DNA of 10,237 nucleotides from CAIQOK01 sp043781315 (GCA_043781315.1 JAYWBR010000418.1:1-10237); one strand, 5' to 3'; shown: positions 1 through 8,445, counted from the stretch's first letter. The notes: generated from the sequence alone by a model not told the origin. Translations and numbers: made by a program.

Positions 1-785
1 CGCTGGTCGGCGCAGCGCACGATCATGCCGGTGGGCTTGTGGATGATCTGCACGGCGGAGTCGGTGGTGTTGACGCCCTGGCCACCCTTGCCGGACGCGC
101 GGCAGACGTTGATCTCGATTTCGTCGGGGTTGATCACGAGATCCACTTCCTCGGCTTCGGGCAGCACGGCCACAGTGGCCGTGCTGGTGTGGATGCGGCC
201 CTGGGCTTCGGTGGCGGGCACACGCTGCACGCGATGGACGCCGCTCTCGTATTTCAAGCGCTTGAAAACGTCCTGCCCGCGAATCTCAAAAATGATTTCC
301 TTGAAGCCGCCCAGATCGGACGGGCTGGAATCCAACGCCTCCATTTTCCAGCCGTGCGCCTCGGTGTAACGGCAATACATGCGATACAAATCGGCGGCAA
401 ACAGTGCGGATTCCGAGCCGCCCGCGCCGGCGCGGATTTCGACGATGGTGTTGCGGGAGTCGGTCGGCACGGGCGGGACGAGACTGTATTGCACCAGTTT
501 GTTGAGACGTTGGACGTCCACTTCGAGTCGGGCGATCTCTTCCTTGGCCATCAACGCGAGTTCGGATTCCGCCACTTCGCCCTTGAGCATTACGCGGTTT
601 TCTTCGAGGTCGGCGACGGCTTTTTGGTACGCGTTGCCCGTGGCCACGAGTTCCTTGAGCCGGGCGTATTCCTTGGACAATTCCTGGGCGCGCTGCGGAT
701 TGTCGAAGGCTTTGGGATCGCTCAGGGCGGATTCCACTTCGGCAAAGCGGCGGGAGAATTTCTCGATGTGCGGCTTTAAGTCCAT
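1..785 (-). CDS. prfA: Peptide chain release factor 1 (partial, C-terminus outside window)
   Basis: Cytosolic class I release factor that reads UAA and UAG stop codons in the ribosomal A site and triggers hydrolysis of peptidyl-tRNA. The reverse-strand frame from the ATG at 783-785 stays open to the window edge (261 complete codons). It begins MDLKPHIEKFSRRFAEVE, a coiled-coil-like N-terminal domain, followed by the family segment RAGAGGSES. The stop-codon recognition motif PxT is PAT at residues 190-192 inside HRVQRVPATEAQGRIHTS, which marks RF1 rather than RF2. The catalytic GGQ is at residues 234-236, matching the usual RF1 position near 235. The residue after GGQ is Gly where most RF1 proteins have His. 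The gene lies downstream of rpmE on the same strand, a common pairing, but a terminator and a repeat sit between them. No clear Shine-Dalgarno site precedes the ATG. The missing C-terminus would be roughly 100 residues. Confidence 0.97.
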   Translation of the reverse strand, partial: MDLKPHIEKFSRRFAEVESALSDPKAFDNPQRAQELSKEYARLKELVATGNAYQKAVADLEENRVMLKGEVAESELALMAKEEIARLEVDVQRLNKLVQYSLVPPVPTDSRNTIVEIRAGAGGSESALFAADLYRMYCRYTEAHGWKMEALDSSPSDLGGFKEIIFEIRGQDVFKRLKYESGVHRVQRVPATEAQGRIHTSTATVAVLPEAEEVDLVINPDEIEINVCRASGKGGQGVNTTDSAVQIIHKPTGMIVRCADQ

Positions 786-793
786 GGCTTGAA

Positions 794-884
794 CGTGTAA
801 CGCGAGGCGTGAAACGTGAATTGGCAGAAGGCTGCGCCTCTGTTTTCACGTTTCACGTTTCACGCATCACGCTTTCGTTTCACG
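794..884. repeat. Inverted array of TTTCACG heptamers upstream of prfA
   Basis: The right half is a 7-base tandem array: TTTCACG at 844-850, 851-857 and 858-864, then CATCACG (865-871), CTTTCG (872-877) and TTTCACG (878-884). The left half holds the reverse-complement unit: CGTGTAA (794-800), CGCGAGG (801-807), CGTGAAA (808-814) and CGTGAAT (815-821). A perfect 14-base inverted repeat (807-820 against 852-865) closes over a centre of about 31 bases that itself contains a small AGGC/GCCT hairpin. It occupies most of the spacer between the rpmE terminator and the prfA start, so it would lie at or near the 5' end of a prfA transcript. It contains no ORF of its own worth calling. Function is unknown; a dispersed intergenic repeat or a structured leader are both possible. 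Confidence 0.8.
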
Positions 885-890
885 TCTGGC

Positions 891-936
891 AAAAAGCAAC
901 CGCCCGCCGCTCCGATGACTCGGTGCGGCGGGCGGT
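891..936 (-). terminator. Rho-independent terminator after rpmE
   Basis: Read on the minus strand, a GC-rich stem forms between 925-936 and 899-910 (12 base pairs, arm ACCGCCCGCCGC and its complement) with a 14-base loop. The run TTGCTTTTTG (T-run at 891-895) follows directly. It begins about 15 bases past the rpmE stop codon, the expected place. It implies that prfA is not simply co-transcribed with rpmE, or is reached only by read-through. Confidence 0.85.
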
Positions 937-950
937 GGGCGGTTGAAAAA

Positions 951-1196
951 CTACTTCTTCTTTTTCTTCGAGGCGTCGAACGCTTCCTTGGCGGCGAGCG
1001 TTTTGGCGGCGCGCTGCTGGAATTTGTCCACACGGCCGGCGGTATCCACGAACTTCTGCTGGCCGGTGTAAAACGGATGGCAGGCATTGCAGATGCCGAC
1101 GATGACGGTCGGTTTGGTGGAGCGGGTCTTAATAATGTTGCCGCAGGCGCAACGGATTTCCGCGTCCAGGTACTTCGGATGAATATCAGCTTTCAT
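951..1196 (-). CDS. rpmE: 50S ribosomal protein L31 (bL31), zinc-binding type
   Basis: Small ribosomal protein at the interface of the large subunit near the central protuberance. The 81-residue product begins MKADIHPKYLDAEIRCACGN and contains the four Cys ligands of the zinc-binding (C+) form: C16, C18, C36 and C39 in CACG and CNACHPFYTG. The L31 signature with HPF, TG and the downstream GRVDKF is clear. The frame is open further upstream to an ATG at 1241, but residues before MKADIHP have no place in the family, so the ATG at 1194-1196 is chosen. It is slightly longer than typical (about 70 residues) because of a tail ending in a run of five lysines, plausible for rRNA contact. The Shine-Dalgarno site is weak or absent. 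A candidate promoter and a terminator flank it, consistent with its own transcript. Confidence 0.96.
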   Translation of the reverse strand: MKADIHPKYLDAEIRCACGNIIKTRSTKPTVIVGICNACHPFYTGQQKFVDTAGRVDKFQQRAAKTLAAKEAFDASKKKKK

Positions 1197-1213
1197 ATAA
1201 TAAAAGGCCGCAA

Positions 1214-1241
1214 ACAATAGCATCCGTGCGCCGCATGACAA
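1214..1241 (-). promoter_or_regulatory. Candidate sigma-70-type promoter for rpmE
   Basis: On the minus strand, TTGTCA (1236-1241) is separated by 16 bases from TATTGT (1214-1219). Transcription would start near 1207, giving a leader of about 11 bases before the rpmE ATG. Position and spacing fit, the boxes are imperfect, and nothing else supports it. Confidence 0.35.
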
Positions 1242-1275
1242 GCGTGAATTTTCGGTAGTTTTCCCGGCGGCGGCG

Positions 1276-1292
1276 GCGCTTTTCGAAAGCGC
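1276..1292. other. Small perfect hairpin in the divergent rpmE / aminotransferase spacer
   Basis: GCGCTTT (1276-1282) pairs perfectly with AAAGCGC (1286-1292) over a three-base TCG loop. It lies about 80 bases upstream of both divergent starts. It could be an operator or a short transcript hairpin, and the rest of the spacer (1197-1361) shows no further structure I can support. Confidence 0.4.
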
Positions 1293-1350
1293 TTTAATCT
1301 GGCCTAAAAAAACCGACCACTGTAAGGTATGCCCACTTTTTTAAGCAAAC

Positions 1351-1354
1351 AGGA
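1351..1354 (+). promoter_or_regulatory. Shine-Dalgarno site fixing the aminotransferase start
   Basis: AGGA lies 7 bases before the ATG at 1362. The alternative in-frame ATG at 1329 has only AAGG one base away, too close to work, so 1362 is preferred. Confidence 0.6.
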
Positions 1355-1361
1355 CAACAAA

Positions 1362-2474
1362 ATGGCTGAACCAATTCCGTATTTCGATCTGCCCGCGCAA
1401 ATCCGCTCGCTCCGCCCGGAGCTGGACGCCGTCATTGCCCGCACCCTCGACAACTGCTCGTTCTGCCTGGGGCCGGACACGGCGCAATTTGAAAAGGACT
1501 TCGCCAAATACTGCGGCGCGCAACATTGCTCCGGCTTCAACAGCGGCACCTCGGCGTTGCACGTCGCCCTAATGCTGCTCAACGTCGGCCAGGGCGATGA
1601 AGTCATCACCACGCCGACCACCTTCGTGGCGACCAGTTGGGCGATCTCCTACGTCGGGGCCAAGCCTGTCTATGTGGACGTGGACGACGCCACCTTCAAC
1701 CTCGATCCCAAGCTGATCGAACGCGCCATCACCCCGCGCACCAAGGCCATCATGCCCGTGCATCTTTACGGTCATCCGTTTGACGTGGATCCGATTCTCG
1801 AAATCTGCCGCCAGCATAAGCTCCCGCTCGTCGAAGATTCGGCGCAGGCGCACGGCGCGAAATACAAAGGTAAAACCATCGGCACCTTTGGCGATATTTC
1901 CTGCTTCAGCTTTTATCCCGGCAAAAACCTCGGTGCGTGCGGCGAAGGTGGCGCGCTCGTGACCAACAACGCCGCGTTCGACAAGCGCGCCCGTTCGTTG
2001 CGCGAACATGGTTCTTCCGTTCGTTATTTTCATGACGAGGTGGGTTTCAACTACCGCATGGAAGGCATCCAGGGCGCGGTGCTGGGCGTGAAGTTGAAGC
2101 ACCTGAACAAGTGGACGGCACGCCGCCGCGAGATCGCCCACACCTACCACCAATTGCTGGCCAACACCCCGCTGCAACTTCCGGTCGAAGCGACTTTTGC
2201 CGAGAGCGTTTACCATCTTTACGTCGTGCGCCATCCGCGCCGCGACGAATTGAAGAAGCATCTCGAAGCCAACGGCGTCGGCTGCGCGCTGCATTACCCG
2301 CTACCGCTGCATTTGCAGAAGTGCTACGCGCACCTCGGCTACAAGGAAGGCGCGTTCCCCGTCGCCGAAAAGGCCGCGCGCGAATGCCTGAGCCTGCCGA
2401 TCTTTCCCGAACTGACCGACGCCCAGGTTCAACGCGTGGCGGAAGTCATCCAGAGTTTTTTCAAACAAAGCTAA
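1362..2474 (+). CDS. DegT/DnrJ/EryC1/StrS family PLP-dependent aminotransferase
   Basis: Predicted cytosolic fold-type I aminotransferase. The family usually transfers an amino group from glutamate to a keto-sugar nucleotide, making amino sugars for LPS, O-antigen, exopolysaccharide or other glycans. The 370 residues match the usual 360-400. Visible features are the N-terminal IPYFDLPAQI, the cofactor-phosphate region GFNSGTSALHVALM, the sugar-aminotransferase signature around VEDSAQAHGA with the PLP-ring Asp at 159 and Gln at 162, and the Schiff-base lysine at 188 in FYPGKNLGACGEGG. HGSSVRYFHDEVGFNYRM and a C-terminal YPLPLHLQ follow the family pattern. The next gene starts one base after its stop, suggesting co-translation. 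Exact substrate cannot be told; no sugar nucleotide dehydratase or epimerase is nearby in this window, although a GT-C glycosyltransferase lies 4 kb downstream. Confidence 0.93.
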   Translation: MAEPIPYFDLPAQIRSLRPELDAVIARTLDNCSFCLGPDTAQFEKDFAKYCGAQHCSGFNSGTSALHVALMLLNVGQGDEVITTPTTFVATSWAISYVGAKPVYVDVDDATFNLDPKLIERAITPRTKAIMPVHLYGHPFDVDPILEICRQHKLPLVEDSAQAHGAKYKGKTIGTFGDISCFSFYPGKNLGACGEGGALVTNNAAFDKRARSLREHGSSVRYFHDEVGFNYRMEGIQGAVLGVKLKHLNKWTARRREIAHTYHQLLANTPLQLPVEATFAESVYHLYVVRHPRRDELKKHLEANGVGCALHYPLPLHLQKCYAHLGYKEGAFPVAEKAARECLSLPIFPELTDAQVQRVAEVIQSFFKQS

Positions 2475-2475
2475 A

Positions 2476-2730
2476 ATGGCGCTTCCTTCACAGCCGGCCG
2501 CGTTGAGCGCGGAACAGGTCGCCGAGTTGCAACGCCAGTTGTCCACGATGCGGCATGACGTCAACAACCAGATGTCCATCATCGTGGCGGCCTTGGAGTT
2601 GATTCGTTACCAGCCGGAGACGACCGAGAAGATGATTGAAACCATCGCCCTGCAGCCGCGGAAGGTGGGCGATTCCCTGGCCAAGTTCTCGGCCGAGTTT
2701 GAAAAGGCGCTGGGCATTGGCCGCCCGTAG
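2476..2730 (+). CDS. Small protein resembling a lone histidine-kinase DHp (phosphoacceptor) hairpin
   Basis: An 84-residue soluble protein predicted as two long amphipathic helices (about residues 12-45 and 48-78) joined by a short turn at YQPE. Helix 1 carries MRHDVNNQMSII with His27 in an H-D-x-N-N arrangement like the H-box of histidine kinases or Spo0B-type phosphotransferases. No ATP-binding domain follows: the frame stops at 2730 and the 95 bases to the corA start are too short to hold one, so this is not simply a broken kinase. It begins one base after the aminotransferase stop and has no Shine-Dalgarno site, so translational coupling is likely. A role as phosphotransfer intermediate, or as a partner of the kinase/regulator pair 1.2 kb downstream, is inference. 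It could equally be a non-catalytic four-helix-bundle dimer. I do not recognise a named family with certainty. Confidence 0.75.
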   Translation: MALPSQPAALSAEQVAELQRQLSTMRHDVNNQMSIIVAALELIRYQPETTEKMIETIALQPRKVGDSLAKFSAEFEKALGIGRP

Positions 2731-2813
2731 TCATTCCCTGGCAAACGGACTTGCGTTGCTGGTTCCCAACCCTAAGCTTGGGTCAGAATGTCACGGGCGC
2801 GCGCACAATTCAT

Positions 2814-2820
2814 GGAAGGG
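2814..2820 (+). promoter_or_regulatory. Shine-Dalgarno site of corA
   Basis: GGAAGGG ends 5 bases before the ATG at 2826. This is among the strongest ribosome binding sites in the window and selects 2826 over the in-frame ATG at 2751, which would add 25 residues unlike the CorA family. Confidence 0.65.
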
Positions 2821-2825
2821 CGAAA

Positions 2826-3827
2826 ATGATCCGGTCACTCGTTTTCACCACCCAGGGCCGGTTGCACAGCCAGGACATCGAGATGTTTCTCATGCCCATG
2901 CTGCTGAGTGACACCAACCTTTTTTTGTGGGTGGACCTCGAAAAGCCCACGGCGGAAGAGACCCAGTTCGTCCTTGAAGAAGTGTTTCATTTCCATCCGC
3001 TCTCGATTGAAGATTGCGTGACCGTCAGCCCGTCGCCCAAGGTTGAAGAATACAGCCCGAAAGCGGAGGACAAGTTTTGGCCCTACCTGTTCATGGTGAT
3101 TCACGCCGTGGATTACAACAACAAGGACGGGGTCTTCGCCACGAGCGAGTTGAATTTTTTCCTCGGCAAAAATTTTCTCGTCACCTATCACGAAGTGCCA
3201 CTGCGCAGCGTCACCGCCACCGAGGAGCAGGCGGTCAAAAGCACCATGCACATCGCCCGCGCGCCGGATCGCGTCGCCCACACGCTGCTCGATTCCATCG
3301 TGGACAATTACAAGCCCGCGCTGGACGAACTGTCGCTGGAAATCGCCGAACTGGAGCAGCAGGCGCTGCAACATCCGACCAAGGAAACGCTGAACAAAAT
3401 CCTCCAGATCAAAAAAGAGGTGTTGCACCTGCGCAAGATCATTGGCCCGCAGCGCGAAGTCCTGTCACGCTTTGCCCACGGCGAGTTCAAGCTCATCCGC
3501 ACGCATCTGGTTCCGTATTACCGCAATGTTTACGACGGCCTGATCCATATTTCGGAACAGGCGCAAAGTTACACCGATTCGTTGTCCGGCCTGCTGCAGA
3601 TTTATCTGAACATGTCCTCCAACCAGACCGGCGAAGTGGTCAAGCTGCTCACGCTCATCACGCTCATCACCACGCCAATGACGTTGGTCGGCACCTGGTA
3701 CGGCATGAACTTCGCCGAGACCATGCCGGAGTACCGGTGGAAGCATGGCTACCTGTTTGCCATCTGCCTGACCCTCGTCTCCACGGTCGCGACCTACTGG
3801 TGGTTCAAAAAAAAGAAATGGTTCTGA
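2826..3827 (+). CDS. corA: CorA-family divalent metal ion transporter
   Basis: Inner-membrane Mg2+ (possibly Co2+/Ni2+) channel of the CorA/ZntB superfamily, normally a homopentamer. The 333 residues match the family. The cytosolic N-terminal part contains LFLWVDLEKPTAEE and HPLSIEDC, typical of CorA alpha/beta domains. A long helical stalk follows (about residues 150-270, rich in E, L and K). Two transmembrane helices lie at the C-terminus, near 276-292 and 310-326. The selectivity motif Gly-Met-Asn is intact at 293-295 in GTWYGMNF. The protein ends with the basic KKKKWF. Start at 2826 is set by a good Shine-Dalgarno site. It sits between the small DHp-like gene (95-base gap) and the histidine kinase. 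The link to glycan or signalling genes is not obvious and may be incidental. CorA function is secure; the exact ion is not. Confidence 0.95.
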   Translation: MIRSLVFTTQGRLHSQDIEMFLMPMLLSDTNLFLWVDLEKPTAEETQFVLEEVFHFHPLSIEDCVTVSPSPKVEEYSPKAEDKFWPYLFMVIHAVDYNNKDGVFATSELNFFLGKNFLVTYHEVPLRSVTATEEQAVKSTMHIARAPDRVAHTLLDSIVDNYKPALDELSLEIAELEQQALQHPTKETLNKILQIKKEVLHLRKIIGPQREVLSRFAHGEFKLIRTHLVPYYRNVYDGLIHISEQAQSYTDSLSGLLQIYLNMSSNQTGEVVKLLTLITLITTPMTLVGTWYGMNFAETMPEYRWKHGYLFAICLTLVSTVATYWWFKKKKWF

Positions 3828-3831
3828 GCCA

Positions 3832-3932
3832 ATTCAAAATGCAAAATGCAAAATTAAAAATTGAAGAACGCAGGCGTAGGCTGACACCTTCCGGCAGCCA
3901 GGGATTTTTAATTTTGCATTTTTAATTTTTAA
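3832..3932. repeat. AT-rich inverted array of heptamers filling the corA-kinase gap
   Basis: The left side reads as five 7-base units: ATTCAAA (3832-3838), ATGCAAA (3839-3845), ATGCAAA (3846-3852), ATTAAAA (3853-3859) and ATTGAAG (3860-3866). The right side reads TTTTTAA (3905-3911), TTTTGCA (3912-3918) and TTTTTAA twice (3919-3932). A perfect 19-base inverted repeat pairs 3843-3861 with 3904-3922, over a 42-base GC-rich centre that has a further GGCTG/CAGCC pairing. It starts 4 bases after the corA stop and ends 5 bases before the kinase GTG. Composition is sharply unlike the surrounding GC-rich genes. It could act as a terminator of corA because the right arm is T-rich, or it may be a dispersed repeat; it leaves the kinase gene without a Shine-Dalgarno site. 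Confidence 0.85.
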
Positions 3933-3937
3933 TTCCC

Positions 3938-5184
3938 GTGCCTACCCCCAAATCCAGCTTCCTCGACAAAGTCCTCGGCCGCATCACGAGCCTCGATGCC
4001 GAAGGCTTGCAGTCCGTCGTCCAGCGCCTCGCCCGCGAACGCATCTTTCTTGAAACGCTTTTCAACGCGATTGAAGACGGCGTGCTGGTTGCGGATGAAC
4101 AAGGCCGTGTCATCTACTCCAACCAGGCCGTCGCGCGGTTGCTTGGCCCGCAGGCCGCCGTGGAAGATCAGCACGTCACCGAGATCCTCCCCGAACTCGA
4201 CTGGAAAAACATCCTGCACATTGACCAGACCGGCGGGCAACGCGTGGTGCGCCATGAGTTTGAAGTTCATTATCCGCGTTCGCGTTTTCTCCGTCTCTAC
4301 GCCGCGCCGCTCGACGGCACCGCGCCCGGCAGTTCTGGCGTCGCGCTCATTCTGCATGACGCCACCGAAGCGCGGCAGCAGACCTTTGAAGCCATCGAGA
4401 GCGAACGCATCCAGGCCTTGACCCTGCTCGCTGCCAGCGTCGCGCACGAGATCGGCAATCCGCTCAACGCTCTGCACATTCATCTGCAACTGATGGAGCG
4501 CGAGGTGAAAAAACTTCAGGTGCCTGCTGCTCGTTTCGGCGGTGGCCTGGGCAAGTTGCGCTCGGCAAAAACCCCTACCGACACCGCCGAAGTCGCGGGC
4601 AAGCTGGAAGAATATCTCGCCGTGGCCAAGGGTGAGATTCACCGGCTCGACTACATCATCACGCAATTTTTGCAGGCCATCCGTCCGGTGCCGCCGCAGT
4701 TGCAACCCGGCTCGCTCAACGACGTCGTGGAAAAAACCCTCGAACTCTTGCGGCCCGAACTCGACAACCGCGGCCTGACCGTGAAGGAAAAACTCGCGCC
4801 GCGCCTGCCGCTCTCGCCGATTGACGCCGTGCAAATCCAGCAGGTGCTGGTCAACCTCATCAAGAACGCGATGCAGGCCATGACCAAAAACGGCACGCTC
4901 ACCTTGCAGACGGGCGAGGGTTCCGACGGCGTGTGGGTGCGCGTGGCCGACAACGGCGGCGGCATCCCGCAAGAACAGCTCAACCAGATTTTTGAACCCT
5001 TCTACACCACCAAGAAAAAAGGCACCGGCCTCGGCCTGATGATCGTGCAACGCATTGTGCGAACCCACGGCGGACGCATCGAACTGGAAAGCCGCCCCGG
5101 TCGCGGCACCAGTTTCCGCATCTGGCTGCCGTTGCACGAACGCAAGCCGCGCCTGCTCGCCGCGCAAACTCCGGAGGCCAAGCC

Positions 5185-5188
<4 letters not shown>
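3938..5188 (+). CDS. Soluble PAS-domain sensor histidine kinase (NtrB-like)
   Basis: Cytosolic two-component kinase that should autophosphorylate on His and pass phosphate to the NtrC-type regulator encoded immediately downstream. The 416 residues have no membrane segment. A PAS domain covers about 36-145 (LFNAIEDGVLVADEQGRVIYSN to ALILHDATE). The H-box is AASVAHEIGNPLNALH with His170. The catalytic domain shows the N-box Asn310 (NLIKNAMQAM), the G1 box D338-NGGG, the F-box FEPFYTT (352-358) and the G2 box GTGLGL (362-367). All key residues are present, so it should be active. A stretch between the two DHp helices (about 190-215, KTPTDTAE) is longer than usual. Start is GTG at 3938: the frame is closed by TAA at 3923, so nothing further upstream is possible. 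There is no Shine-Dalgarno site because the AT-rich repeat abuts the start. It overlaps the regulator gene by 4 bases (ATGA), implying coupled translation. Confidence 0.94.
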
Positions 5189-6558
<1,370 letters not shown>

Positions 6559-6564
6559 CCACCT

Positions 6565-8445
6565 ATGCAAAAAATTATTCACCTGATTGACGTGGTCGGC
6601 GCGTCGCGCCTGCTCCGCTACGTGCTGGTCTTTCTGTGCGTGACGTTGCTGGCGCTGATTTACGATTTGAACGGCTACAAAAACCAGACCACGCAGGAAG
6701 GCATGGACGCCGCGCAGCTCGCGCGCAACCTCGCCACCGGCAAGGGGTACACGACGCAATTCATCCGGCCGTTCAGCCTGTTCCTGTTGCAACGCGCGGC
6801 GGGGGAAACGACGGGTGCAACCACGAATCAAAATGCCGGAGCCGCGCTGCTCCACGCGCCAGTGCCGGACATTTCCAATCCGCCGCTCTATCCCGTGGTG
6901 CTGGCGGGCTTGATGAAAGTGGTTCCCTTCCATTTTGATGTGGATTTGAAACACCCGTTCTGGAGCGTGGTGGATCCGGAGGACGCTGCCGGCGGGCGGA
7001 TGTTCTGGCGGCATCAGCCGGATTTTGTGATCGCCGTTTTTAACCAGGTTTTGCTTGTGCTGGTCGTGCTGCTGGCGTTCTGGTGGGCACGCCGTTTGTT
7101 CGACGCGGCGGTGGCGTGGACGGCGGCGTTTTTTTTATTCGGCACGGAACTGCTGTGGAAGTTCAGCGTGTCCGGTCTGCCGACGATGTTGTTGCTGCTG
7201 ATTTTTATGGGCCTGGTCTGGTGTCTGACGTGGTTGGAAAGTGAACTCGAAGAACCGCGCTGGGGCCGGGCCGGGCTGCTGCTGCTGGGCGCGGCGGTGG
7301 GATTGCTCCTCGGTCTCGGCGGCCTGACCAGCTACGCGTTTGCGCTCCTGATCGTGCCGGTGCTGATCTGGCTGGCAATCTATGCGCGCGGCCAGGCGGT
7401 GCCGGTCGGTTTGGTGGCGGTGGCGGGGTTGTTGCTGGTCATGGGGCCGTGGCTGATCCGAAACTACAATTTGTCCGGCGTCCCGTTTGGAACGGCGTCC
7501 TACAAAATCCTTGAAGGCACGGCGGTTTTCCCCGGCCATCGGCTGGAACGGTCGTTGAATCCGACGGTGCAGGTTTACCCGTCGCTGCTGTGGCAGAAAC
7601 TGTTTGTGAATGCCCGCGAAGTGGTGGAAAAAAATATTTTCGATTTGGGTGGCAGCGTCTGGCTCACGGTGTTCTTTGTGTCCGGCCTGATGGTGGGCTT
7701 TCGCAATCCGTCGCTGCGGCGGCTGCGGCACTTTCTGCTGTTGAGTTTCGGCGTGCTGCTCGCGGCGCAGGCGTTGGGCCGGACGCAGTTGACCGCGGAT
7801 TCGCCGGGGATCAATTCGGAAAACCTGCTCGTGCTGCTGCTGCCGCTGGTCGTGATTTTTGGTGTGGCGATGTTTTTTGTGCTGCTGGATCAAATTCAAT
7901 TTCCGGCGGTGGAATTGAGAATTTATTCGCAAGGCCTGCTGGGCGTGCTGGTCTGCCTGCCTTTGTTTTCGTCCCTGCTGTTCGGGCGGACGTCGCCAGT
8001 GGCCTATCCGCCGTATCATCCGCCGGTCATCCAGCAGGCCGCCGCGTGGATGAAGGAAGACGAATGGTTGATGAGCGACATCCCGTGGGCCGTGGCGTGG
8101 TACGGTAATCGTCCGTGCGCGTGGCTCAGTCTCAGCGCGGTTCCCCGGGCCGGCGTGGCGAACGCGTACGAGGATTTTATCTCCTTCAACGAACGGAAAC
8201 CCATCCACGCGCTCTACCTGACGCCGCTGACGGTGGACGGACGCTTCCTGACGGACTGGGTGCGGCCGGCGGAAAACAGCTGGGGCGCGTTCATCACGCA
8301 ATGCCTGATCTTGAAGGAGGTGCCGGACAGTTTTCCGTTGCACGAGATGCCGACCGGGTTTCTGCCGGAACAACTTTTCCTGGCCGATGCCAAACGCTGG
8401 CAGACGCGGGCGGCGGAAAAACCGGCCGTCAAGTTGGGTGAATAA
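6565..8445 (+). CDS. GT-C-fold membrane glycosyltransferase (ArnT/GT39-like)
   Basis: Polytopic inner-membrane protein of 626 residues. The first membrane helix (about 18-34) is followed by a loop with EGMDAAQLARNLATGKGY, resembling the acidic, catalytic first external loop of GT-C enzymes that use polyprenyl-phosphate sugars (E45 and D48 are candidate catalytic or metal residues). Further hydrophobic segments cluster at about 153-172, 180-225, 232-300, 365-380 and 390-474, about ten in all. A C-terminal soluble part (about 475-626) includes AAAWMKEDEWLMSDIPWAVAWYGN, a pattern seen in large bacterial GT-C proteins. Expected role: moving a sugar from a lipid carrier to a lipid, glycan or protein at the periplasmic side. 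It starts 6 bases after the regulator stop without a visible Shine-Dalgarno site. Family assignment is by pattern and topology only; donor and acceptor are unknown. Confidence 0.8.
   Translation: MQKIIHLIDVVGASRLLRYVLVFLCVTLLALIYDLNGYKNQTTQEGMDAAQLARNLATGKGYTTQFIRPFSLFLLQRAAGETTGATTNQNAGAALLHAPVPDISNPPLYPVVLAGLMKVVPFHFDVDLKHPFWSVVDPEDAAGGRMFWRHQPDFVIAVFNQVLLVLVVLLAFWWARRLFDAAVAWTAAFFLFGTELLWKFSVSGLPTMLLLLIFMGLVWCLTWLESELEEPRWGRAGLLLLGAAVGLLLGLGGLTSYAFALLIVPVLIWLAIYARGQAVPVGLVAVAGLLLVMGPWLIRNYNLSGVPFGTASYKILEGTAVFPGHRLERSLNPTVQVYPSLLWQKLFVNAREVVEKNIFDLGGSVWLTVFFVSGLMVGFRNPSLRRLRHFLLLSFGVLLAAQALGRTQLTADSPGINSENLLVLLLPLVVIFGVAMFFVLLDQIQFPAVELRIYSQGLLGVLVCLPLFSSLLFGRTSPVAYPPYHPPVIQQAAAWMKEDEWLMSDIPWAVAWYGNRPCAWLSLSAVPRAGVANAYEDFISFNERKPIHALYLTPLTVDGRFLTDWVRPAENSWGAFITQCLILKEVPDSFPLHEMPTGFLPEQLFLADAKRWQTRAAEKPAVKLGE

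Noticed and set aside
39..779. 246-codon plus-strand open frame opposite prfA
   Set aside because: Mirror of the prfA codons; the minus frame carries GGQ and PxT motifs.
822..836. Possible sigma-54 promoter (TGGCAGAAGGCTGC) in the prfA spacer
   Set aside because: GG to GC spacing is 9 rather than 10, it lies on the plus strand pointing away from prfA, and the bases are part of the central hairpin of the repeat.
1329..1361. Upstream ATG for the aminotransferase
   Set aside because: No usable Shine-Dalgarno site, and the added residues MPTFLSKQDNK lie before the normal family N-terminus; the ATG at 1362 has AGGA at 7 bases.
2739..2754. Possible sigma-54 promoter (TGGCAAACGGACTTGC) upstream of corA
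   Set aside because: GG and GC are separated by 11 bases instead of the required 10, and the TGGCA-N-TTGC match is otherwise loose; sigma-54 is strict on spacing.
2766..2783. Weak CCCAA/TTGGG pairing between the DHp-like gene and corA
   Set aside because: Only five base pairs around an eight-base loop and no T-run; not distinguishable from chance.
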